Shown piece by piece: positions 34,741-41,805 of a stretch of DNA of 53,418 nucleotides. Made by a program: the position numbers and the translations under genes. The notes beneath the pieces are model-generated. The model did no database searches. It was not told the DNA's origin and saw only the letters and a list, made by a program, of their open reading frames with translations. The DNA comes from an uncultured Muribaculaceae bacterium (GTDB lineage: Bacteria > Bacteroidota > Bacteroidia > Bacteroidales > Muribaculaceae): assembly GCA_910586995.1 (NCBI GenBank), contig CAJUKZ010000013.1, positions 1 through 53,418 of the forward strand. Reading direction: 5' to 3'. Position 1 is the first letter of the stretch; each line of letters begins with the position of its first letter.

Positions 34741-36051
34741 ATGAGACATATTTCATCGGATAAAAAAAGAAGTCCGATAGTTGAGAAGAAGTATCTTGTC
34801 CCCTTTATACTTGTTACTACCTTATTCGCGCTATGGGGCTTTGCAAACGATATTACAAACCCGATGGTGGCAGCCTTCCAAACGTTAATGGAATTATCGG
34901 CAGCAAAGGCGTCAATGGTCCAGTTTGCATTCTATGGAGGCTATGCTACAATGGCCATACCTGCGGCGCTTATGATCCGCAAATACAGTTATAAGACAGG
35001 ACTTCTTCTTGGTCTTGGATTATATGCCGTCGGAGCTTTCCTTTTTATACCTGCGGCAAAATTTCAGCAATTCTCATTTTTTTGTATATCCCTTTATGTG
35101 CTGACGTTTGGCCTGGCTTTTCTTGAAACAACGGCCAATCCTTTTATCCTTTCACTCGGAAAGAAAGACTCGGCAACGCGACGTCTGAATCTCGCGCAAG
35201 CATTTAATCCCATAGGATCGCTTTCTGGAATGGCGGTAGCTTCGTTGGTTGTGCTTCCGTCGTTGCTCTCTGATACCAGAGATGAATCAGGAAGCATTAT
35301 ATATCCAATGCTTGATAGTGCGAGCAAGGCAGATATAAGGATTCATGATCTGGCAGTAATAAGGGATCCGTATGTTGCTATCGGCCTTGTCGTATTGATC
35401 ATGTTTGTGGTCATACTTCTTACAAAGATGCCTAACCGGGAACATGCCGGTAAGCCTGTGGATGTAAAGAGATCCCTTGGTCGTTTATGGCATAACAGGT
35501 TGTATAGGTTCGGTGTCTTTACCCAGATGTTCTATGTAGCTGCGCAAATCATGGTATGGACATTCATAATTCAATATGCGGATAATCTTGGCATAGATAA
35601 AGCTACGGCGCAGAACTACAATATACTGGCAATGTCGTTAGCCTTGACATTCCGTTTTGTCGGAACATTCCTTATGAGATACCTGTGTGCAGCCAGATTA
35701 TTGGCTATATTTGGAATCTGTGCATCAGTGTGTACGCTTGGTGCTATATTTATTGTTGGTTATGCAGGGCTGATCTTCCTTGTTCTGATAAGTGCGTTTA
35801 TGTCAATTATGTTTCCGAGTATCTACGGCATTTCACTCGATAAAGTGCATGAGCGGGACACGTCTCTTGGTTCAGCGTTTTTAGTAATGGCAATTGTAGG
35901 AGGGGCGCTTATGCCTCCGATTCAGGGATGCATAATAGATATGGGTAGTGTAATGTGGCTTCCTTCTGTGAATGCGTCTTTTGTACTCCCGCTGTTGTGC
36001 TTTGTAATAGTTACAATCTTTGGTTTTGTATCAGTCCCGGATAGAAAGTAA
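34741..36051 (+). CDS. fucP: L-fucose:H+ symporter
   Basis: 436 residues with twelve predicted membrane segments, MFS fold, FHS family. Visible family features are LVTTLFALWGFANDITNPMV in segment 1 with the functional Asp, FAFYGGYATMAIPAALM-like segment 2 (QFAFYGGYA), FLETTANPFILSLG in segment 4 and IMFPSIYGISL in the C-terminal half. It brings L-fucose across the inner membrane. Last gene of the fucose operon, 56 bases after the kinase. Only 7 bases separate its stop from the stop of the convergent XRE gene, and I see no terminator hairpin between them. Confidence 0.94.
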   Translation: MRHISSDKKRSPIVEKKYLVPFILVTTLFALWGFANDITNPMVAAFQTLMELSAAKASMVQFAFYGGYATMAIPAALMIRKYSYKTGLLLGLGLYAVGAFLFIPAAKFQQFSFFCISLYVLTFGLAFLETTANPFILSLGKKDSATRRLNLAQAFNPIGSLSGMAVASLVVLPSLLSDTRDESGSIIYPMLDSASKADIRIHDLAVIRDPYVAIGLVVLIMFVVILLTKMPNREHAGKPVDVKRSLGRLWHNRLYRFGVFTQMFYVAAQIMVWTFIIQYADNLGIDKATAQNYNILAMSLALTFRFVGTFLMRYLCAARLLAIFGICASVCTLGAIFIVGYAGLIFLVLISAFMSIMFPSIYGISLDKVHERDTSLGSAFLVMAIVGGALMPPIQGCIIDMGSVMWLPSVNASFVLPLLCFVIVTIFGFVSVPDRK

Positions 36052-36058
36052 AAGAAAA

Positions 36059-36667
36059 TTATTTTTTCTGTGAGGGAGTAAACATTTCGTAACTGTTGTC
36101 GGAATAGAAAACCATTATGCTGCTTATGGTCTTATTGGAGTTTTTGTCGACATTAGCTACTATGTTCACTGAATCATCCTGAACTGTTTTACGGTCGGTA
36201 TGTGATACCATATTAATAGAAGCCTCGTTTGCACCGGGGCTTTTTTCGTGTATACTTTCTACTGTGTTATCATTTCCAAATCTTTCATCGAAAAAGCTGA
36301 CTTCGTTATCGGAAAAATTATTTGAGCTAAAATCTCTGACAGAATTATCAAAAGGAAATTCTGAAAAACTGATCTGAGAATCAGTAGGTTGCATTCCGAT
36401 ATTTGTGCTCTGTATGGCTTTTTCAGGCTCTGAGATTCTAATATTTGAATTGTCCAGCATATCTCCTTCTCCAAACATCAACCACATGACTGAGAGTTGA
36501 GGATAATTGGCATGAAGTCGGGCAATGAGGTCATTGCTGATCTTTTTGCTGCGCCCGTTTAGAATCTGTGACATGGTAGGGCGGGGTATTTCACATGTAT
36601 CAGCCAACTGAGAACTACTAAGTCCGCTGTGAGCCATAAATGCCTTGATTCTATCAATTATATCCAT
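36059..36667 (-). CDS. XRE-type transcriptional regulator
   Basis: 202 residues. An HTH_XRE domain occupies about 3-58 (IKAFMAHSGLSSSQLADTCEIP, RPTMSQILNGRSKKIS) followed by the LSVMWLMFGEGDM segment found in many Bacteroidales XRE proteins. The middle (70-180) is polar and low in hydrophobic residues, probably disordered. The last 20 residues form a short strand motif (ISSIMVFYSDNSYEMF). Its promoter overlaps repeated motifs (36675-36690), which suggests autoregulation. It is convergent with fucP, and a role in fucose control is possible but not shown. Confidence 0.85.
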   Translation of the reverse strand: MDIIDRIKAFMAHSGLSSSQLADTCEIPRPTMSQILNGRSKKISNDLIARLHANYPQLSVMWLMFGEGDMLDNSNIRISEPEKAIQSTNIGMQPTDSQISFSEFPFDNSVRDFSSNNFSDNEVSFFDERFGNDNTVESIHEKSPGANEASINMVSHTDRKTVQDDSVNIVANVDKNSNKTISSIMVFYSDNSYEMFTPSQKK

Positions 36668-36674
36668 ACAATTT

Positions 36675-36690
36675 ACTTGTTTACACTTGT
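36675..36690 (-). promoter_or_regulatory. candidate operator of the XRE gene
   Basis: Two exact ACTTGT copies (36675-36680 and 36685-36690) are spaced 10 bases apart, one helical turn, just downstream of the expected transcription start of the XRE gene. Confidence 0.4.
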
Positions 36691-36703
36691 GAATTATCTG
36701 TTT

Positions 36704-36728
36704 GCAAATTTAATCAATTAAAATGTAA
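36704..36728 (+). repeat. direct repeat copy A
   Basis: GCAAATT followed by AATTAAAATGTAA (the 13-base block at 36716-36728). A second copy lies at 37180-37199. Copy A overlaps the XRE promoter. Confidence 0.5.
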
Positions 36729-36736
36729 TCCGCAAA
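36705..36736 (-). promoter_or_regulatory. promoter of the XRE gene
   Basis: On the minus strand TTTG (36736-36733) and TAAATTTG (36712-36705) are separated by exactly 20 bases. Expected start near 36698, about 30 bases before the ATG. Confidence 0.75.
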
Positions 36737-36993
36737 TTCGGTAATGAGAATTAAATAATATATAGAGGTGATGCTTATTTCGTATTGAGAATGATGTAAA
36801 ATAATTGAAATGCCCAATTATTGAAGTGTGACATTAGCTTTAATATAGTATGACATTGAATATTAGTATAAAATACAATAATATATAAAGTTAAGGGTAA
36901 TTCTTGTGACAAAGCCGCATCAAACGCACTATATGCTATATTCTTTATCCGTAAATACTATGAAATACAGGATAATATGAATAATGTATTAAA

Positions 36994-37149
36994 ATGTTAA
37001 TGCGAGATAATTTGCAATATGAAATCAAGGCTATGGCCTATAGTGGATATGTAAAAGCAAATTATTTCCAGGAAAACTGCCGGCCGATGGTTAATCTATT
37101 GTTTCGTAACCGGAATTTGCAGATACAAACAGCTGCTTGTTATTTGTAA
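36994..37149 (+). CDS. weak ORF of 51 codons, possibly a gene remnant
   Basis: ATG at 36994 (second ATG at 37000) to TAA at 37149. The peptide starts MLMRDNLQYEIKAMAYSGYV and ends QIQTAACYL. Its middle has a higher G+C than the surrounding spacer, which is why it is listed. No promoter or family was recognised. Confidence 0.2.
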   Translation: MLMRDNLQYEIKAMAYSGYVKANYFQENCRPMVNLLFRNRNLQIQTAACYL

Positions 37150-37157
37150 TTACAAAT
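37142..37157. repeat. 16-base perfect palindrome
   Basis: ATTTGTAATTACAAAT reads the same on both strands. It overlaps the stop of the weak ORF and could be a protein-binding site. Confidence 0.5.
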
Positions 37158-37179
37158 TACGATAATGCTGTTGTAAACT

Positions 37180-37199
37180 GCAAATTAATTAAAATGTAA
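37180..37199 (+). repeat. direct repeat copy B
   Basis: GCAAATT joined to the 13-base block AATTAAAATGTAA (37187-37199), matching copy A at 36704-36728 except that 5 bases are missing between the blocks. Confidence 0.5.
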
Positions 37200-37485
37200 A
37201 TTGTACTCATTTGGGAATTGATTATATCCTCTATTTATAATTAAAACCCGGATCTATTATATTTGTATGCTTATTCTGTGTTAAATATTAGATGCAACTG
37301 TGTAAAAGATAAATAATTATGTGAATTTTAACCATAAATATGGCGGAAATAAAATATAATTCTATAAAAATTTGCCTGCTATGAAGCAAGTGATTAAATT
37401 CGCAGACGAATAATTAGCCGGTCGGTTTGTCAGGATTATTATATTTGTTATCAATTGGCCGTTAATATTAAAATATTGAATTCTC

Positions 37486-38190
37486 ATGGACCAGTCAGTG
37501 CGTGTTACATCGGAAGCTTTGCAAGCTGAATTGTTGCGAAGGAAATATATTGAATTGCTTGACAACCCCGATGTTTTTCCTTCTATGAAGAATTGGGAAT
37601 ACATTATAAAGAATGCTATGGGTGGTGATATCGGGCCATTACTATACCATAAATATCTTGTAGCGCTACTTACTCCTACTGTAGATCGTGTAGATTCTCA
37701 TCTTGCTGCAATCCGTGAGTTTCCCCGTTATCTCAGTGCTATTGGATATGATGATGCAGTTAACACCATATATAGTGATATGCATACGATTCCTGAGGAG
37801 TCGTTGAAGCTCGCTAAGCGTTTCAATCTTTTTTCTTCACGCGGAATTTTACGATTGGTAGAAGACGGTGATTTGAGTATTGCTGTAGAACTCATGTCGG
37901 TATTGAAACCTGATTATGTGCAGTCTGATTTGCCTGAGATGAAACTCCTTTTGCACAATATGCGGACATTGCCACATATTGGATCGATAGAGATGTCAAA
38001 GAGTATGTTCGGTGGCGGTTTGCGCTATATTTGTCCGGCCGGGCATGTCAATAATGCAGAAGATGTGTTTTGCCGATGCGATGGTTGCGGCATGAATATA
38101 TGTGGTCTGACGCGTAGCGAATGCGATGGTATCGATGCCTTTGAGAATGTGATCGATGTTTTGTCGGATATGTTTGCGGAGCAGCAATAG
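37486..38190 (+). CDS. unrecognised protein with C-terminal zinc ribbon
   Basis: 234 residues, no signal peptide, mostly helical in the first 175. The C-terminal part has Cys183, His187, Cys196, Cys198, Cys201 and Cys206 in the pattern CPAGHVNNAEDVFCRCDGCG, which would suit one zinc ribbon; Cys213 is extra. The end returns to a helix. I recognise no family. Zinc ribbons of the type C..GH and C..CG often mediate contact with RNA, protein or DNA. It stands alone after the AT-rich spacer; a -7 element TATATTTG at 37440-37447 lies 38 bases upstream. Cytoplasmic. Confidence 0.72.
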   Translation: MDQSVRVTSEALQAELLRRKYIELLDNPDVFPSMKNWEYIIKNAMGGDIGPLLYHKYLVALLTPTVDRVDSHLAAIREFPRYLSAIGYDDAVNTIYSDMHTIPEESLKLAKRFNLFSSRGILRLVEDGDLSIAVELMSVLKPDYVQSDLPEMKLLLHNMRTLPHIGSIEMSKSMFGGGLRYICPAGHVNNAEDVFCRCDGCGMNICGLTRSECDGIDAFENVIDVLSDMFAEQQ

Positions 38191-38233
38191 TTGTTTTAGA
38201 TTGCGGTATCTGTTTTTGCTGTAGTTGATACTT

Positions 38234-38306
38234 AAGGTGTAGCTATTGCCTGTGCCTTTGCCTGTACCTGTTTTTTATATGCGAAAAAACAATTGTAAGG
38301 TGTAGC
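38234..38306 (+). repeat. repeated 11-base motif upstream of hpt
   Basis: TAAGGTGTAGC occurs at 38233-38243 and 38296-38306, 63 bases apart, with a run of CCTGT-like repeats between them (38250-38272). It may be a regulatory motif or chance. Confidence 0.3.
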
Positions 38307-38324
38307 CGGAAATGTTTTTTTTTA

Positions 38325-38332
38325 TACCTTTG
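38325..38332 (+). promoter_or_regulatory. -7 element of hpt
   Basis: TACCTTTG fits TAnnTTTG. The -33 region is poor. Leader of about 14 bases to the ATG at 38353. Confidence 0.5.
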
Positions 38333-38352
38333 CGTAAATTTAAATAAGCAAA

Positions 38353-38934
38353 ATGCATTTTATGAATTCTGATATGCTTCCCGCAATGAAAGATGTCGTG
38401 AAAGTAGGTGGCATGGATTTTGTCCCTTATATCAGGCGTGAGCAGATAATGGCCCGAGTAAAAGAACTGGCGTCGCAGATAACCGATGAATATCGCGACC
38501 GATGTCCGCTGGTTTTGTGTGTGTTGAACGGTGCGTTTGCGTTCGCGTCAGATCTATTCAGGGCTATTGATACTGATGCTGAGATCTCTTTTTTAAGACT
38601 GAAAAGTTATGAAGGTACTGGTAGTACCGGTACAGTGAAGCAGATGCTTCCCTTGTCTGAGAATATTGAAGGGCGCGATGTCATTGTTGTCGAAGATATT
38701 GTAGATACGGGTAGAACTATCCATAAGCTTGTCGAGGATTTGAAAACTAAAAATCCGTCAAGTGTGCGTATCGCTACATTATTATACAAGCCTGAAGCAT
38801 TGATTTGCGATGTATGTCCCGATTATGTCGGTTTTGAGATACCGAAGAAGTTTATAATCGGTTATGGTCTGGATCTTGACGGCCTGGCACGTAATCTGCC
38901 CGATATATATGTCCTTGCATCCGAGACATGTTGA
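38353..38934 (+). CDS. hpt: hypoxanthine phosphoribosyltransferase
   Basis: 193 residues from the first ATG (38353); the ATGs at 38362 and 38371 are alternatives. The PRPP-binding motif VIVVEDIVDTGRTI and the FLRLKSYEGTGSTG loop identify a purine phosphoribosyltransferase of the 6-oxopurine group, and the LVLCVLNGAF strand fits HPRT. It salvages hypoxanthine and probably guanine to IMP and GMP in the cytoplasm. It is followed by adk after 40 bases, so purine salvage and AMP phosphorylation share a probable operon. Confidence 0.94.
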   Translation: MHFMNSDMLPAMKDVVKVGGMDFVPYIRREQIMARVKELASQITDEYRDRCPLVLCVLNGAFAFASDLFRAIDTDAEISFLRLKSYEGTGSTGTVKQMLPLSENIEGRDVIVVEDIVDTGRTIHKLVEDLKTKNPSSVRIATLLYKPEALICDVCPDYVGFEIPKKFIIGYGLDLDGLARNLPDIYVLASETC

Positions 38935-38974
38935 ACAGAATAAGCAAATATCCCAAGATATATCAATAATAAAA

Positions 38975-39544
38975 ATGAATCTGATTATTTTTGGCGCTCC
39001 CGGAAGTGGAAAAGGAACACAGAGTGAGCGTTTGATCGCACGTTACGGTCTACATCATATTTCGACTGGAGATGTATTGCGTAGCCATATTGCACGCGGT
39101 ACAGAGAATGGTAAAATTGCCGATACATATATATCAAAAGGTCAACTCTTGCCGGACGAACTAATGGTCGGTATTCTCGCTGATGAGCTTGACGCAAATG
39201 CCGAGAAAGTGGCTAAAGGCGTTATTTTTGACGGATTTCCTCGCACTATACCACAAGCACATGCATTGAAGGATCTTCTCGAAAAGCGGGGAATGAAAAT
39301 TGATGCAGTTGTAGGGCTTGAGGTTCCGGAAGACGAACTTATCGAACGTCTTGTGAAGCGTGGAATTGATTCCGGTCGCTCGGATGATAATCCTGAAACT
39401 ATTAAGAAACGCATTGACGTATATCATGAGCAGACTCATCCATTGCGTGACTTCTATGTTGGAGAAGGATCATACAAGGGAGTGCATGGCACGGGCAGTA
39501 TTGATGATATTGCGGACCGCATTGTCAAGGCACTCGAATCATAA
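38975..39544 (+). CDS. adk: adenylate kinase
   Basis: 189 residues from the ATG at 38975; the earlier in-frame ATG lies inside hpt. The P-loop GAPGSGKGT is at 7-15, ISTGDVLR and FDGFPRTIPQA follow, and the lid segment is short (KRGIDSGRSDDNPETI), without zinc cysteines. The enzyme interconverts ATP plus AMP and two ADP. The short lid is normal for the 189-residue class seen in Bacteroidota and Cyanobacteria. Confidence 0.96.
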   Translation: MNLIIFGAPGSGKGTQSERLIARYGLHHISTGDVLRSHIARGTENGKIADTYISKGQLLPDELMVGILADELDANAEKVAKGVIFDGFPRTIPQAHALKDLLEKRGMKIDAVVGLEVPEDELIERLVKRGIDSGRSDDNPETIKKRIDVYHEQTHPLRDFYVGEGSYKGVHGTGSIDDIADRIVKALES

Positions 39545-39557
39545 TAATTAATCTTAC

Positions 39558-39610
39558 GAAAAAAAGTATAGCCTCATCATGGTATAATGATGGGGCTATG
39601 CTTTTTCTTT
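39558..39610. terminator. bidirectional terminator after adk
   Basis: Stem of about 15 bp between 39565-39580 and 39587-39602 with a GGTATA loop. TTTTTCTTT follows on the plus strand and seven T on the minus strand, so it ends both adk and the leftward YitT operon. Confidence 0.85.
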
Positions 39611-39657
39611 AAAATTAGTCTTTTTATCTCAACGGTAAATCGCATTGAATGTTTCTT

Positions 39658-39879
39658 TCAATGATCACCGGATGCAATGCCGTTTTTGACTCGTCGGTGA
39701 TATGTCATAAAAGAGTCGAAACATATATATGTCAAGACTATAATTCCGAACAGCTCAAACCAGGCTTTGCCCGATTCCGGATCTGATATAACGTTCAAGG
39801 TGCGTGCTATAATGCATGCAATTCCTATAAATATAAGTGTGAAATTTATGTTGCGCTTAGTCTTGTTTGATACTTTCAT
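39658..39879 (-). CDS. small two-helix membrane protein
   Basis: 73 residues. Basic N-terminus (MKVSNKTKRN), a membrane helix (12-30), a short loop, a second helix (41-58) and a basic tail (HRRVKNG). No family recognised. It follows the YitT gene by 5 bases and precedes the shared terminator, so it is probably the second gene of that operon. Function unknown; a regulator or partner of YitT is a guess. Confidence 0.6.
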   Translation of the reverse strand: MKVSNKTKRNINFTLIFIGIACIIARTLNVISDPESGKAWFELFGIIVLTYICFDSFMTYHRRVKNGIASGDH

Positions 39880-39884
39880 TGTGC

Positions 39885-40847
39885 TTATGCCTTTCCTTGT
39901 GAATCATGTGTGTTAGACTCTGCAACCGGTGTTGTGTTGCGGTGTGTATGCTGCGAGTTTTGAGAGGCAGCCGGTTTCATTTTGAGCTTTATCGTATCAA
40001 AGCCTTTGCCATATACACCGTTGACATTGGCTTGCGTGATGAATGCGTCTTCGTCGATACTTTTTATTATGCGGAAAATCGTTACAGACTCAATTTTCCT
40101 GCACATGACCAACAATACTTTTGCTGGCTGTTTGCTGTACCATCCCATACCGTTGATGATGGTGCAACCACGGGAAGCATCGTTGTTAATGGCAGTGGCG
40201 ATTTCTTCCCATTTGTGTGAGAATATCGTAAACTGCACGGCTTGCCGGTTTGTGTTGATTATAAGGTCTGCCATGTAGGAAGTCAGGAATAATACAACGA
40301 AGCCATAGACCGTCTTGTCGATCTGGTGGAATAGGAAAAGGGATGAAGATATAATACACACATCGGTGTAAAGCATCATTCTTCCTACAGATACATTTGT
40401 CTTTTTAGAGACCATTGCGGCAACAATATCCGTTCCTCCGGTCGATCCGTTGTGTACGAATGCTGTACCTACTGCAAGTCCGCACATGATACCGCCAATG
40501 ACAACACACATGAATGGCTCATCCGGGATCAATGGTTCTGGGAAGAATGGTTGAAGGATGCCGATGAACAACGATATACATATCGCTCCGTATACAGTGC
40601 GTATGCAGAATACTTTTCCTACCGTTCGGAATGCTATGGCAAGCAGTGTCATGTTCATGGCAAACTGAGCGATGGATACCGGTATCCCAGTAGTGAAATA
40701 GACAACTGTGCCAAGTCCGGCAAGACCTCCTATGACCACCTTGTTGGGAAGAATAAAAGCACAAAAGCCAAATGCATATATTGCAATGGCGAAAGCGATG
40801 ATAATATAGTCCTTGGCTGATAGCCACAGCTTTTGTCTGTTTAACAT
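39885..40847 (-). CDS. YitT family membrane protein
   Basis: 320 residues. Five or six membrane segments (about 12-190) carry the YitT_membrane signature with LPNKVVIGGLAGLGTVVYFTTG (in pieces) and GGTDIVAAMVSKKTNVSVGRMML. The C-terminal 225-290 is DUF2179, a small alpha/beta domain beginning VQFTIFSHKWEEIATAINN and ending in ITQANVNGVYGKGFD. The function of the family is not established; a transport role is often suggested. The tail after 290 is polar and His/Thr rich. Confidence 0.88.
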   Translation of the reverse strand: MLNRQKLWLSAKDYIIIAFAIAIYAFGFCAFILPNKVVIGGLAGLGTVVYFTTGIPVSIAQFAMNMTLLAIAFRTVGKVFCIRTVYGAICISLFIGILQPFFPEPLIPDEPFMCVVIGGIMCGLAVGTAFVHNGSTGGTDIVAAMVSKKTNVSVGRMMLYTDVCIISSSLFLFHQIDKTVYGFVVLFLTSYMADLIINTNRQAVQFTIFSHKWEEIATAINNDASRGCTIINGMGWYSKQPAKVLLVMCRKIESVTIFRIIKSIDEDAFITQANVNGVYGKGFDTIKLKMKPAASQNSQHTHRNTTPVAESNTHDSQGKA

Positions 40848-40893
40848 TTCAGGTCAGATGCTGGGATAAGATTATTTAGTTTATACGGTTGTG

Positions 40894-40901
40894 CAAAGCT
40901 A
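40894..40901 (-). promoter_or_regulatory. -7 element of the YitT operon
   Basis: On the minus strand TAGCTTTG fits TAnnTTTG; -33 region weak. Confidence 0.4.
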
Positions 40902-41035
40902 CGAATTTTTTTAGAAATATTATGAATTTTGTGAGTTTATGTGAATAATTTAATGTGAGGTATTTTGTCATATAAATCAAGTGCCTGGAATACAGTTGAT
41001 AAATAATAAATGTGCGGAATTAAGCAGGAATGTGC

Positions 41036-41043
41036 TAATTTTG
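41036..41043 (+). promoter_or_regulatory. -7 element of the carbonic anhydrase gene
   Basis: TAATTTTG fits TAnnTTTG; the -33 region is weak. Leader about 40 bases. Confidence 0.45.
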
Positions 41044-41088
41044 TAGCGTTGAAAAAGTATTCGGATCACATATTAGTCAACTTATACT

Positions 41089-41631
41089 ATGATTGAAGAA
41101 ATTTTAAGCTATAACAGAGCGTTTGTAGACTCTAAAGGGTATGAAAAATATAAGACTACGAAATACCCCGACAAACGTATCGCGATCGTCACATGTATGG
41201 ATACCCGTCTTGTGGAACTTCTTCCCGCGGCTTTGGGAGTACGCAATGGTGATGTAAAGATTATAAAGAATGCGGGCGGAACGATCACCAATCCGTTTGA
41301 TTCCACGATGCGTTCGATTCTTGTTGCGGTGTACGAACTTGGCGTGAATGAAATAATGGTAGTCGGACATACTGAATGTGGAGTGCAGGATATGAATGCC
41401 GGCGAGATGCTGCATCTTATGAAAGAACGCGGAGTAAGTGAAGAACATATATCACTGATGCGCCACTGCGGCATTGATCTGGACAGTTGGCTGCACGGCT
41501 TTGACGATACCGAAGCAGCCGTAAGGGAAACGGTGGATCTGATATGGCATCATCCGTTGATGGCATCGGATGTTAAGGTTGCCGGCTACATAATGGATTC
41601 ACATACTGGTGAACTGAAAAAGATTGATTGA
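41089..41631 (+). CDS. beta-class carbonic anhydrase
   Basis: 180 residues. The zinc site is complete: Cys36 with the catalytic dyad Asp38-Arg40 in CMDTR, then His94 and Cys97 in HTECG. KIIKNAGGTITNPFDSTMRS is typical of the short, prokaryotic type (YtiB-like). The enzyme hydrates CO2 to bicarbonate in the cytoplasm. It is transcribed alone, away from the YitT operon. Confidence 0.94.
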   Translation: MIEEILSYNRAFVDSKGYEKYKTTKYPDKRIAIVTCMDTRLVELLPAALGVRNGDVKIIKNAGGTITNPFDSTMRSILVAVYELGVNEIMVVGHTECGVQDMNAGEMLHLMKERGVSEEHISLMRHCGIDLDSWLHGFDDTEAAVRETVDLIWHHPLMASDVKVAGYIMDSHTGELKKID

Positions 41632-41677
41632 AAACATAGCAAAAAATCACAGATTAACTAATCTTAGTTATTGGCGA

Positions 41678-41708
41678 TTTGCCGATAGATAAAATTGTGT
41701 TAACTTTG
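41678..41708 (+). promoter_or_regulatory. promoter of glyS
   Basis: TTTG at 41678-41681 and TAACTTTG at 41701-41708, 19 bases apart. Transcription would start near 41715, leaving a leader of about 90 bases in which I see no convincing riboswitch or T-box. Confidence 0.75.
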
Positions 41709-41805
41709 TGCGAAATTATATCTGGTTAAAAGCCGTTGCAGTCCCGTAATAAAGCTGATTTCCAGAGATACCAAAATTATACTTATCAACAGTTACCAAT
41801 CATTT

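Larger units (their letters stand above)
36737..37485. other. AT-rich intergenic stretch
   Basis: About 750 bases, much richer in A and T than the flanking genes. It holds a weak ORF (36994-37149), a 16-base palindrome (37142-37157), repeat copy B (37180-37199), and two -7 elements TATATTTG (37258-37265 and 37440-37447) of which the second could serve the gene at 37486. No tRNA, DnaA-box cluster, insertion sequence or terminator was seen. Confidence 0.5.

Noticed and set aside
36668..37485. AT-rich gap as a replication origin
   Set aside because: No cluster of DnaA boxes (TTATNCACA) and no dnaA or dnaN nearby.
36059..38190. XRE gene and zinc-ribbon gene as a prophage or toxin-antitoxin unit
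   Set aside because: No integrase, phage structural gene or toxin-like partner; the two genes are 818 bases apart and divergent.
41709..41805. glyS leader as a T-box or glycine riboswitch
   Set aside because: The leader is short, and I could not see the conserved T-box or glycine aptamer core.
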